A stretch of 64,000 bases of DNA, from positions 868,001 through 932,000 of the forward strand of contig OZ244795.1 of the NCBI GenBank assembly GCA_965219925.1. Direction: 5' to 3'. The stretch is from Bin87 sp965219925 (GTDB lineage Bacteria > Chloroflexota > Dehalococcoidia > Lucifugimonadales > UBA3495). The notes under the pieces are model-generated. The model was not told where the DNA came from. It saw only the letters and a list, made by a program, of their open reading frames with translations, and searched no databases. Within the stretch, counting starts at the first letter, position 1; each line of letters opens with the position of its first letter. This document shows positions 53,044 through 60,312 of the stretch, piece by piece. Made by a program: the position numbers and the translations under genes.

Positions 53044-54273
53044 CTAGTTCAGTATGTTGCCCATGATTAGGGAGCTTCCAACCGCCGGTGTACCCCATCC
53101 CATGTTCATGCTGATCTTCGCATCCTGAACCTGCCGACAACCGCCCACGCTGTAATCGTAGGTATGCTCACCGTTGGCAGCGCCGGGGCAGTAGTCATCG
53201 ACGGCGCCGCGCAGTTGCCGCACGTTCTCGATGACCATATTCATACCGTGGGTGTAGCCCTCGCACAGGTGGCCGCCGCTCAGGTTGTTGGGGCGGGCCC
53301 CGCCGAGGTTGATGATGCCGCTGGTTACGTAATCTTTGCCTTCGCCCTTCTTGCACCAGCCATAATCCTCGAACTGGAGCAGCACCGTGTAGGTGAAGGC
53401 ATCGTAACAGCCGGTGAGATCGACGTCCTCGTGCTTTACGCCGGCCAGCTCGAACACCCGTGGACCGACGTAGTGACCGGCAACCCTGGTGATGGGGCCG
53501 TGCTGGTAGTGGAAATCGCCTCCGGGTTTAGTGCCACGGCCCTGAACGCCCTTGATGTAAACGGGCTTGTGCTTCAGGTCCCGGGCCCGGTCGGCAGAGG
53601 TGACTATGACGCAGGTAGCGTTGTCGGTTTCCAGGCAGCAATCCAGCAGGTGCGCCACCGGCCGGATAATCCAGCGAGAGTCCATCACGTCGTCCACAGT
53701 AACCGGATGCTTCATCAGCGCCTTGGGGTTGCTGGCGGCATGGTTGGAATGAGCGACCTTGATGGCAGCCAGGTCTTCGCTTTTCACGCCGTATTCGGCC
53801 ATGTGGCGGGTGAAGGTGTAGGAGAACTGCTGCACCGCGCTGATGAGGCCGTAGGGCCGTTTCATCAAGTCCAGCCCGCCGATGGGAGCCGACGCCCGGG
53901 CGCCGGTTCCGCCGATGCGTATGTTGGAGTAGCCGTTCATGGAGCGAAAAATCGCCACGGTGTCGCACATGCCGGCCTCGATGGCGCCGATGGCCAGCCC
54001 GACCAGCGCTTCGGTGGACGATCCGCCGCCGGAACAGTCCATGTAGAAATTGGGCCGCAGGCCCAGGTCATACTGAATGGACGTAGAGGGCGTGGAGTCG
54101 CCGCCGTGATAGCTCAGCATCCCGTCAACCTGATCGGGCGTAAGGCCAGCGTCGTTCATGGCGTTGCGGATGGCTTCAGCGCCCATTGCTCGGGTGGTGC
54201 GGCCAGACGCGCGGCTGTATTCGGTTTCGCCCACACCGACGATGCAGTACTTGTCTCGCGGGTTGCCTGCCAT
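53044..54273 (-). CDS. Thiolase-like acetyl-CoA acetyltransferase/lipid-transfer protein
   Basis: 409 residues. IVGVGETEYSRASGRTTRAM at the start; the active-site region is FYMDCSGGGSSTEALVGLAI, with a Cys at the position expected for the nucleophile; VDLTGCYDAFTYTVLLQFED; GGHLCEGYTHGMNMV near the C-terminus. It resembles SCP2-type thiolases that act with DUF35 proteins in CoA-ester metabolism. Substrate unknown. Confidence 0.9.
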   Translation of the reverse strand: MAGNPRDKYCIVGVGETEYSRASGRTTRAMGAEAIRNAMNDAGLTPDQVDGMLSYHGGDSTPSTSIQYDLGLRPNFYMDCSGGGSSTEALVGLAIGAIEAGMCDTVAIFRSMNGYSNIRIGGTGARASAPIGGLDLMKRPYGLISAVQQFSYTFTRHMAEYGVKSEDLAAIKVAHSNHAASNPKALMKHPVTVDDVMDSRWIIRPVAHLLDCCLETDNATCVIVTSADRARDLKHKPVYIKGVQGRGTKPGGDFHYQHGPITRVAGHYVGPRVFELAGVKHEDVDLTGCYDAFTYTVLLQFEDYGWCKKGEGKDYVTSGIINLGGARPNNLSGGHLCEGYTHGMNMVIENVRQLRGAVDDYCPGAANGEHTYDYSVGGCRQVQDAKISMNMGWGTPAVGSSLIMGNILN

Positions 54274-54404
54274 ATTGGTCCCTCCGGATTACAGAAATAA
54301 AACGCCGCACCACGGTGGCCGGCGCAGTGTCGCTACGCTAACACGGCGGGCCGGGGGATTCAAGGCGGGGTGGGCTAACGGAGTGGAGGACGCGTTGGGA
54401 TATA

Positions 54405-55163
54405 ATGTCGTCTATGACTACTTCGATGAACGACATCGTCGATTTCGTTCGTATTCTGAACGAGCAGCCGGAGTGGGCGGACACCATCCGTGGCATCCTG
54501 CTGGGCCAGGAACTCCTAGACCTACCCCGGCAGTTAGCCCAGTTTGTCCAAGCCACCAACGAAAGGCTGGGCCGACTCGAAACCGACGTCACCGACTTGA
54601 AAGCAGGCCAGGCCCGGTTGGAAAATAGCGTTGGTCAACTGGATACCCGCGTTGGTCAACTGGATACCCACGTTGGTCGCTTGGAGGGGAAAGTGGGACG
54701 GCTGGAAGGCTCCGATCTGGAAAGAGAAGTTCACGTCAATATCGCCGGCCGCGGGCTGGGGTTAAACCGATCCCGCGTCCTGCAGAGCAAAATCATACCC
54801 AGGGGAACGGAACTGCAGGACGCCATCGACGACGCCGAGGAACAGGGTATTATCACTGAGGACCAGGGCAGCCATCTGGAATTGACCGACGTTATTATTG
54901 CGGCTCGGCGCAAAAGCGACCGACAGGAATGTTATGTTGTCGCTGAGGTTTCCGCTGGCGTTCGCAATGACGACATCACCCGCGCCCGGGACCGGGCACA
55001 AACCCTGGCGGTTATCAAGGGGACGCCGGTCATTCCGGCGGTGATAGGTGCCAGCATCGCGCCGCAGCAGCAAGCGCTGGCCGACCGGGAGGGGGTGTCA
55101 GTAATCCTTACTTTGCGACTTGCGCCGCCCGCAGACGAACACATCGGCAACCAGGCCAACTAG
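54405..55163 (+). CDS. Coiled-coil protein with nuclease-like C-terminal domain (DUF3782-like)
   Basis: 252 residues. The N-terminal helices (NDIVDFVRILNEQPEWADTI) correspond to those of the paralogue at 38821. The coiled coil has repeated QLDTRVGQLDTHVGRLEGKV. The C-terminal CYVVAEVSAGVRNDDITRAR then GTPVIPAVIGASI matches the paralogues at 38821 and 58149. Role unknown; the downstream gene is 26 bp away. Confidence 0.8.
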   Translation: MSSMTTSMNDIVDFVRILNEQPEWADTIRGILLGQELLDLPRQLAQFVQATNERLGRLETDVTDLKAGQARLENSVGQLDTRVGQLDTHVGRLEGKVGRLEGSDLEREVHVNIAGRGLGLNRSRVLQSKIIPRGTELQDAIDDAEEQGIITEDQGSHLELTDVIIAARRKSDRQECYVVAEVSAGVRNDDITRARDRAQTLAVIKGTPVIPAVIGASIAPQQQALADREGVSVILTLRLAPPADEHIGNQAN

Positions 55164-55189
55164 CCCAACCGCGAGACCATTCCCTCCCT

Positions 55190-56389
55190 ATGTGGCAAAT
55201 GATTGCCGAACCCGGCCTGCGTTGCGCCGAGTGCAGGCACCCAATCCAGCCGGGCCGGCTTTGCCTATCGGAGTTGCCGGAAGAAACGCCGGCGGGGGTG
55301 AGCCGTGGCGATTTTCGCAACTACTGCATCGGCTGCCCGCAATGTTGGGCGCAAGGCAAGCACGCCTGCTATGTTCGGTATTTAGATTCCGGCCAAAGCT
55401 CCGGCAAGACACCTCGTAGCCTGCCCTGCGCTCGCTGCGGACGACATATTGGAGCGGGCGAAAAAGCCGGCGTTGACGTCTATTACGACTGGCCTGAAGC
55501 TACGGCAGACGGAAGCGCTGCTGGACGACTGGCCACCATTGCCGGCGCTGCCACCGCCGCCATTAGTGTGGATACGCTGATTAGGGGAGTACCGTCCGGC
55601 TCTTTCTCAAACCTCAGCGATTCCTCGCAGGGCAAATTCGCCGCCGCTGGGCTGGGCGGCGAGCGCGGCATCCGCACGGCTGCCGAGGCACAAAGTTTTT
55701 ACCGGGACAGCATCCCCTACCCGATACGCAACCTGGGCGAGGATGCAATATGTCCATTCACCGAGGGCAAGGACGCCAGTCACATCCAGTCGGCCCACAG
55801 CGCGCCTCACCTCGCGGACAGCAGCAACAACATTCTTTGGGAAACCTCCGGCATTAACCGCGCCCGGGGCGCCGAGAATATGACCGGAGCCGAGCAGTTT
55901 CAAGCCCATGCCACCAACGCCTTTGACGCATCCGTCATCATATTCCGGGACTGTCTGCAATCAGCTGCCACCACCGCACTGTACGCCGGCCTGCTGGAAG
56001 CTCCCGTTGCCGCCATTGAAAACTATATCCTCTACCAGAAAGGCCGCAAAACCGGAGAGCAGGCCATCATTGACGCCGCCAAGTCAATCGCATCACGAGC
56101 TACTGCCGGCGCAGTGGTGGGTTTCGCTGTAACCGGAGCTGTTGCCCTCGCCGGCCCGCTGCTAGTCACCATAGCGCCTATTCTGATTCCGGTAGGGATG
56201 GCCCTGTACGGATACACAGCGCTAAAACGCATCCTGAACGCTCTGGCCGATGGCCTACCCCTACATCAGGTGGGTACTTACTTCTGCAGCCCACGCTGCC
56301 ACACCAAGTTTGCCTACGAAGCCGGCAGATCGGCGTTGATGTGCTGGGAGGCTAGCCGCATTCCTACCAGATTGAGGACTGCCGGATAG
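55190..56389 (+). CDS. Multi-domain protein: zinc ribbons, HNH-like motif and membrane segments
   Basis: 399 residues. Zinc-binding pairs CAEC, CIGCPQC and CARCG lie in the first ~85 residues. A central segment (about 185-240) holds CPFTEGKDASHIQSAHSAPH then LADSSNNILWETSGINRARG, resembling HNH-type nuclease histidine/asparagine patterns. Two TM-like helices follow near residues 300-350 (GAVVGFAVTGAVALAGPLLV). A CSPRC motif lies at the C-terminus. No family is named with certainty. The layout suits a membrane-linked nuclease or sensor. Confidence 0.6.
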   Translation: MWQMIAEPGLRCAECRHPIQPGRLCLSELPEETPAGVSRGDFRNYCIGCPQCWAQGKHACYVRYLDSGQSSGKTPRSLPCARCGRHIGAGEKAGVDVYYDWPEATADGSAAGRLATIAGAATAAISVDTLIRGVPSGSFSNLSDSSQGKFAAAGLGGERGIRTAAEAQSFYRDSIPYPIRNLGEDAICPFTEGKDASHIQSAHSAPHLADSSNNILWETSGINRARGAENMTGAEQFQAHATNAFDASVIIFRDCLQSAATTALYAGLLEAPVAAIENYILYQKGRKTGEQAIIDAAKSIASRATAGAVVGFAVTGAVALAGPLLVTIAPILIPVGMALYGYTALKRILNALADGLPLHQVGTYFCSPRCHTKFAYEAGRSALMCWEASRIPTRLRTAG

Positions 56390-56392
56390 CAA

Positions 56393-56785
56393 TCAGAAAT
56401 CCAGCAGTTTCCGTACTTTCTCCTCTTGTGCTGGCGTAAGCGGTATGATTGTGATACCTCCTGCAGCGCCCGAGACTGGCTCAATCCAAACTTGTAATGT
56501 ACGGAATTGCGGTTCTCGATTGGTGTCAAGGTACTTCAACCTACACACGAATAAGCGACGATTTTCACTCATCGTGACGTCGCAGGACGCCAGTATCAAG
56601 AAACTTGCTGTCTGGCATTCTTTGGAGATATATTCGTCGATGCTAACGTCGTCCGTCGATTCCGTGGGTATATCACCCACTTTGATGTGGAGTAGGTCAT
56701 CCTGCAAATTTTCGCTCCCAATGAGTACACCCGCGCTAAATATCGCGTTGTACATGAAAGCGTTCGGCGTGTTGTAATTGGGCAT
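56393..56785 (-). CDS. Hypothetical protein, 130 aa
   Basis: From ATG 56785 (an upstream ATG at 56800 is possible). Soluble alpha/beta protein with FSAGVLIGSENLQDDLLHIK then EPQFRTLQVWIEP, cytoplasmic. No family recognised. It follows the 387-residue gene by about 30 bp on the same strand, so the two are probably an operon. GC content appears low. Confidence 0.6.
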   Translation of the reverse strand: MPNYNTPNAFMYNAIFSAGVLIGSENLQDDLLHIKVGDIPTESTDDVSIDEYISKECQTASFLILASCDVTMSENRRLFVCRLKYLDTNREPQFRTLQVWIEPVSGAAGGITIIPLTPAQEEKVRKLLDF

Positions 56786-56815
56786 TGTTCTCATCCTCAT
56801 GGCAATTCACAGGCA

Positions 56816-57979
56816 TTAATAACCCTCGGTCAACTCCAGCTCCCAATTGCCGCCGGCGCCAGTGTAGAGCAAATACTCTTTACCCGGTTTCACTTCTACC
56901 GGGTAATCGTCCAGATGCACTTGCCCGTCAGTGCTAATCACTTCACACTCGTGGGCTCCGTCCAAACTGACCAGTTCCACAAAGAAACGGCCACCGCCAT
57001 CATGACGCAAATTGGCCAGGATAGGGCGTGAACCAACTCGGAAAGGTCCGGCTATCGTCGCTCCACCACTCCCGCCAGTGCTATAAGGAAACTGCACGGC
57101 AGCTTGGCCTAAGTCTGGCTGGAGAAAAAGGCATTCAAAATCTCCCCAGCCTGAAACTTCTAGATGATAGTTGACTTCCGGATGAGGATCGCGCCATTCG
57201 CCTTCTGCAACACGCCATAGGCCTACGCCAGTCCCTTCCTCGCCAAGCTCAAACAACGTCGTCGGTTCGTCAAATATGCCAGGTTCATCCCGCACGAGCG
57301 CAGCGTCACTACCTTGCCGACCTTGATGCGTAAATGTTACTGCTAAAGCACCGCGGGAAAGCGCAAAGCTCTCTGAAACCCAAATATCAGCCTGCCTTAC
57401 TATCCGATCAGAGAACCGAATACCTTCGCCATCTAGATCAAACACCGAGATTTCGCCGGTCGAAGTGGGGCCAAAGGCATCCGATATCATATCTGTGAAC
57501 AGCGTGTCTAGGACTGAAATAGCGCGTACCATCACGGCGACGCCCTCACCCATCTCCAAACCCGCCTCACTGGAAACTCGCAAAGAATTGGACGGTCCCG
57601 ACGAGACTAAATTACCGGATAGGAACTGCTGAAAACCCCCGTCTTGAAGGTCAAAATCAGGATTACACTCCAACACAACAGCTAAGTTTTCGCCGCCGTC
57701 GCTGACTACCCAATCCGGCCCGTTACACCGAACATAAAGCCGACACCACGGGATGAGATTACTATCGGGCTTAACAGCAGCCTCCTTGGTAGCCGGCAAG
57801 GACCAGAAAGGTAGCGTCAAACACTCCACGCCGTCATCGCCGACCTCAACCATTGACGCCGCCCAGAGATGGCCCAGGTAGGCATCCAGGGCAGACCCAA
57901 TCGCCGGCTCAGTCTCAACATTGGACTCGCCGGAATCGCCCAGCCTTCGTCGTCCGCGTGATGGCCGCCTGCTTACCAC
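56816..57979 (-). CDS. Hypothetical protein with DUF1828-like region, 387 aa
   Basis: Start at GTG/ATG 57979. The N-terminal third contains IPWCRLYVRCNGPDWVVSDG then GENLAVVLECNPDF, which resembles DUF1828 (SDGG-containing) modules. The C-terminal third (GPFRVGSRPILANLRHDGGG then CEVISTDGQVHLDDYPVEVK) looks like a beta-sandwich. Cytoplasmic; no catalytic motif seen. Confidence 0.6.
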   Translation of the reverse strand: MVSRRPSRGRRRLGDSGESNVETEPAIGSALDAYLGHLWAASMVEVGDDGVECLTLPFWSLPATKEAAVKPDSNLIPWCRLYVRCNGPDWVVSDGGENLAVVLECNPDFDLQDGGFQQFLSGNLVSSGPSNSLRVSSEAGLEMGEGVAVMVRAISVLDTLFTDMISDAFGPTSTGEISVFDLDGEGIRFSDRIVRQADIWVSESFALSRGALAVTFTHQGRQGSDAALVRDEPGIFDEPTTLFELGEEGTGVGLWRVAEGEWRDPHPEVNYHLEVSGWGDFECLFLQPDLGQAAVQFPYSTGGSGGATIAGPFRVGSRPILANLRHDGGGRFFVELVSLDGAHECEVISTDGQVHLDDYPVEVKPGKEYLLYTGAGGNWELELTEGY

Positions 57980-58066
57980 GATGCGCCTCTCGGTTGTAGA
58001 TCGAACTTATTCTCTAAATAACCCGGAAGCACTGTACAGTTGACGCCATCCAAGCCACGTATAGGG

Positions 58067-58113
58067 ACCTGCATGGCCTGGCGATGACCCGTTCCCGCTC
58101 GGCGCCGGCCATC
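58067..58113. repeat. trpS: Partial duplication of the trpS 3' end
   Basis: ACCTGCATGGCCTGGCG and GATGACCCGTTCCCGCTCGG correspond to the real trpS end at 58917-58987, with 25 bp lost between two CCTGGCG repeats. This suggests that the DNA from 58114 to 58903 was inserted next to trpS with duplication of its 3' terminus, or that a duplication was followed by a deletion. Confidence 0.6.
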
Positions 58114-58122
58114 GGTTGCTCA

Positions 58123-58146
58123 CTTCCCCCAAGTCTGAACTGTTAC
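58123..58146. mobile_element. Solo IS66-type terminal repeat relic
   Basis: CTTCCCCCAAGTCTGAACTG followed by TTAC matches the transposase-distal end of the IS66-type copies at 22 of about 24 positions. No other part of the element is adjacent. Confidence 0.5.
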
Positions 58147-58148
58147 AA

Positions 58149-58883
58149 TCACACCTGTCCGGCTTCGTCTTCTGGGTAGTCCTCCGGTTCGCCGGCGTCG
58201 GGCGGGGCTACGATAGCTACTTGGACGCCGCGGTCATCGGCGAGCTGGCGGTAGAAGGGCGATATGGAGTAGCCGGCAACAACGGGCATAACCGGAACGC
58301 CGTACAGTTTTTCGACTAAGGACGCGCGGCTCCAGGACCGCTCCACATCGCGCAGACCCACACCGGCGGACACTTCAACAGCCAGGCACTTCTCTTCGTT
58401 AGTGTCCCAATCGCGCCCGCGCAGCACTAAATCAAGGGCGAGCAGGACGCGGCGTTCGTCCCGATTGAATCTTCCCTCGCGTATGGCGTTATCAACCTGC
58501 ACGGCAAGGTCGTTGTTATCGATCACGCGGATCCTGCTAAGGATCTCTCCGAAGTAAGCGCCGGCATTCTGCCTGAACCTGCGTTCGGCTTCATCGCCAA
58601 TCAGCCGCGCCAATTGCCGGTCGTGACGGTCCAGCCGCCGTAGCACGCTTCTCATCTGACCGGCCAGATTCTGAACTTGCTCGGTCAGCGCGTCAACCCG
58701 TTCGGTCAATAGGCGCATCTGCTCGGTCAACGCATCCAAACGTTCGGTATTGCCACGCACCTGCGCCGGGAGTTGCTGGAACTCCTCGTCCAGGATTAGC
58801 TGGCGCAGGCGGGCCCGGTACTCCGGGTTGCGCTGCAGCACACCCAAAAGGTCGTCAAAACTGGCTATGGGTTCGGTTGCCAT
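58149..58883 (-). CDS. Coiled-coil protein with nuclease-like C-terminal domain (DUF3782-like)
   Basis: 244 residues. N-terminal SFDDLLGVLQRNPEYRARLR followed by TEQMRLLTERVDALTEQVQN coiled coil. The C-terminal CLAVEVSAGVGLRDVERSWS then GVPVMPVVAGYSI is shared with the paralogues at 38821 and 54405. The N-terminal helix corresponds to that of 54405 and 38821. Function unknown. Confidence 0.82.
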   Translation of the reverse strand: MATEPIASFDDLLGVLQRNPEYRARLRQLILDEEFQQLPAQVRGNTERLDALTEQMRLLTERVDALTEQVQNLAGQMRSVLRRLDRHDRQLARLIGDEAERRFRQNAGAYFGEILSRIRVIDNNDLAVQVDNAIREGRFNRDERRVLLALDLVLRGRDWDTNEEKCLAVEVSAGVGLRDVERSWSRASLVEKLYGVPVMPVVAGYSISPFYRQLADDRGVQVAIVAPPDAGEPEDYPEDEAGQV

Positions 58884-58903
58884 GCTGCATTATCCCCCGT
58901 CAA

Positions 58904-59920
58904 TCAAGTATAAAGCACCTGCATGGCCTGGCGCACGTCCTCGATGGTTTGCCTGGCGATGACCCGTTCCCGCTCGGTGCCGGCCATCAGCGCATCGCGG
59001 ACGTAGTCGGGGTGCTCTTCGTACCACACGCGACGTTCACGTATGGGCGCAAGGAACCGGTTCAGCGCCTCCGACAGGCGGTCTTTCACCTCCATGTCGC
59101 CGACCGCGCCGGCGGTGTAGCGTTCCTTGAGTTCGGCAACCTCGTCGACGTCATCGTTGAAAGCGTCGTGGTACAGGAACGCCGGATTGTATTCCACGAC
59201 GCCAGGGTCGGTGGGACGCAGCCGGGGATTCTCGCCGGTGATGTCGGTGACCATGCGGCGCACCCGCTGCTTCACGGTGTCGGGGTCGTCGGCCAGATAA
59301 ACCGCGTTGTTGAGGCTCTTGCTCATCTTCGCCCGGCCATCGGTGCCTACGAGACGGGGGACACGGCCCACCCGGGCGCGGGGCATGGGGAATACCTCGC
59401 CATAAATGCGATTGAAGCGCCGGGCGATGTCGCGGGTGTACTCGATATGCGCCACTTGGTCTTCACCCACCGGTACCAGGTGGGCTTTGGGCAGCAGGAT
59501 GTCGGCCACCTGGCTGAGCGGGTAATTGAAGAAACCCAGCGTTACCGACTGGTTCTCCGACTCCAGCTGGCCGATCTCGGCGCGCAGAGTGGGGTTCTTC
59601 TGATGCTGGTTCAATGGGGTCAACATGCTCAGGAACATGGTCAGCTCGGCGTGCTCGGGCACGTAGCTCTGTATGACGAACGATGCCTTTTCCGGATCCA
59701 GACCAACCGCCATCCAGTCGGTGGCAACATCCAGCACCGACCGGCGGATCAGGCTGATGTCGTCCAGATGGTCACCCATTGCCTGGTAGTCGGCAATCAG
59801 AAAAAAGCATTCGTATTCGTGCTGCAGCTGTATCCAGTTCTCCAGCGCACCCAGATAGTGTCCCAGATGCAGTTGACCCGTGGGGCGCATTCCGGTCAGG
59901 ATTCGTTGCTGGTGGGGCAT
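58904..59920 (-). CDS. trpS: Tryptophanyl-tRNA synthetase (bacterial type)
   Basis: 338 residues. HIGH motif LHLGHYLGALENWI near residue 18; KMSKS at DGRAKMSKSLNN near residue 200; GEDQVAHIEYTRDIARRFN central. Class I synthetase that charges tRNA-Trp. Two tiny membrane-protein genes and the TrpRS-like fusion lie just upstream on the same strand, so the synthetase may be expressed with them. Confidence 0.96.
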   Translation of the reverse strand: MPHQQRILTGMRPTGQLHLGHYLGALENWIQLQHEYECFFLIADYQAMGDHLDDISLIRRSVLDVATDWMAVGLDPEKASFVIQSYVPEHAELTMFLSMLTPLNQHQKNPTLRAEIGQLESENQSVTLGFFNYPLSQVADILLPKAHLVPVGEDQVAHIEYTRDIARRFNRIYGEVFPMPRARVGRVPRLVGTDGRAKMSKSLNNAVYLADDPDTVKQRVRRMVTDITGENPRLRPTDPGVVEYNPAFLYHDAFNDDVDEVAELKERYTAGAVGDMEVKDRLSEALNRFLAPIRERRVWYEEHPDYVRDALMAGTERERVIARQTIEDVRQAMQVLYT

Positions 59921-59960
59921 TTTGGAAAATCTCCTGAGATGGGGTTGCGGCTTGCAATGG

Positions 59961-60146
59961 CTATGCGCCGGTTACTTTTATCAGAGCGGAAAGGAGTAGG
60001 CCGGCCATCCCAATCCAGAACCACGCGATGGTTCGCAACAGGGATTTGGGCAAGAACTTTTCGGTGCGTTCCGTCCATTCATAACAGACTGAACCCAAGA
60101 ATCCGACGGCCAACACAAAGAGCAGATACGCGGCCAGCGCAACCAA
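59961..60146 (-). CDS. Small membrane protein, 61 aa
   Basis: Likely start TTG at 60146 right after the stop of the upstream gene; a longer frame to 60215 overlaps it. Two hydrophobic helices (VALAAYLLFVLAVGFLGSV and TIAWFWIGMAGLLLSALIKV). Unknown function; it lies between the 53-residue gene and trpS. Confidence 0.5.
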   Translation of the reverse strand: MVALAAYLLFVLAVGFLGSVCYEWTERTEKFLPKSLLRTIAWFWIGMAGLLLSALIKVTGA

Positions 60147-60148
60147 GG

Positions 60149-60310
60149 CTAGTCGTTCTTCTGCCGGCGCGCCACAGCAATGCCTATCATAATGGCGCCT
60201 CCGACCAGTATGCATATGCCCACAAAGACGAAAACCGTGTACTGGTACTCACAGGCGGCGTCGGTGGTGGTTGGCAAAGTGCAGAAGTACTTGTAGTAAA
60301 GTTCTTTCAT
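60149..60310 (-). CDS. Small single-pass membrane protein, 53 aa
   Basis: ATG 60310 to TAG 60149. MKELYYKYFCTLPTTTDAAC then a TM helix (VFVFVGICILVGGAIMIGIA) and RRQKND. The start is 2 bp after the stop of the TrpRS-like fusion gene, so it is coupled to it. Unknown function. Confidence 0.55.
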   Translation of the reverse strand: MKELYYKYFCTLPTTTDAACEYQYTVFVFVGICILVGGAIMIGIAVARRQKND

Positions 60311-60312
60311 TG

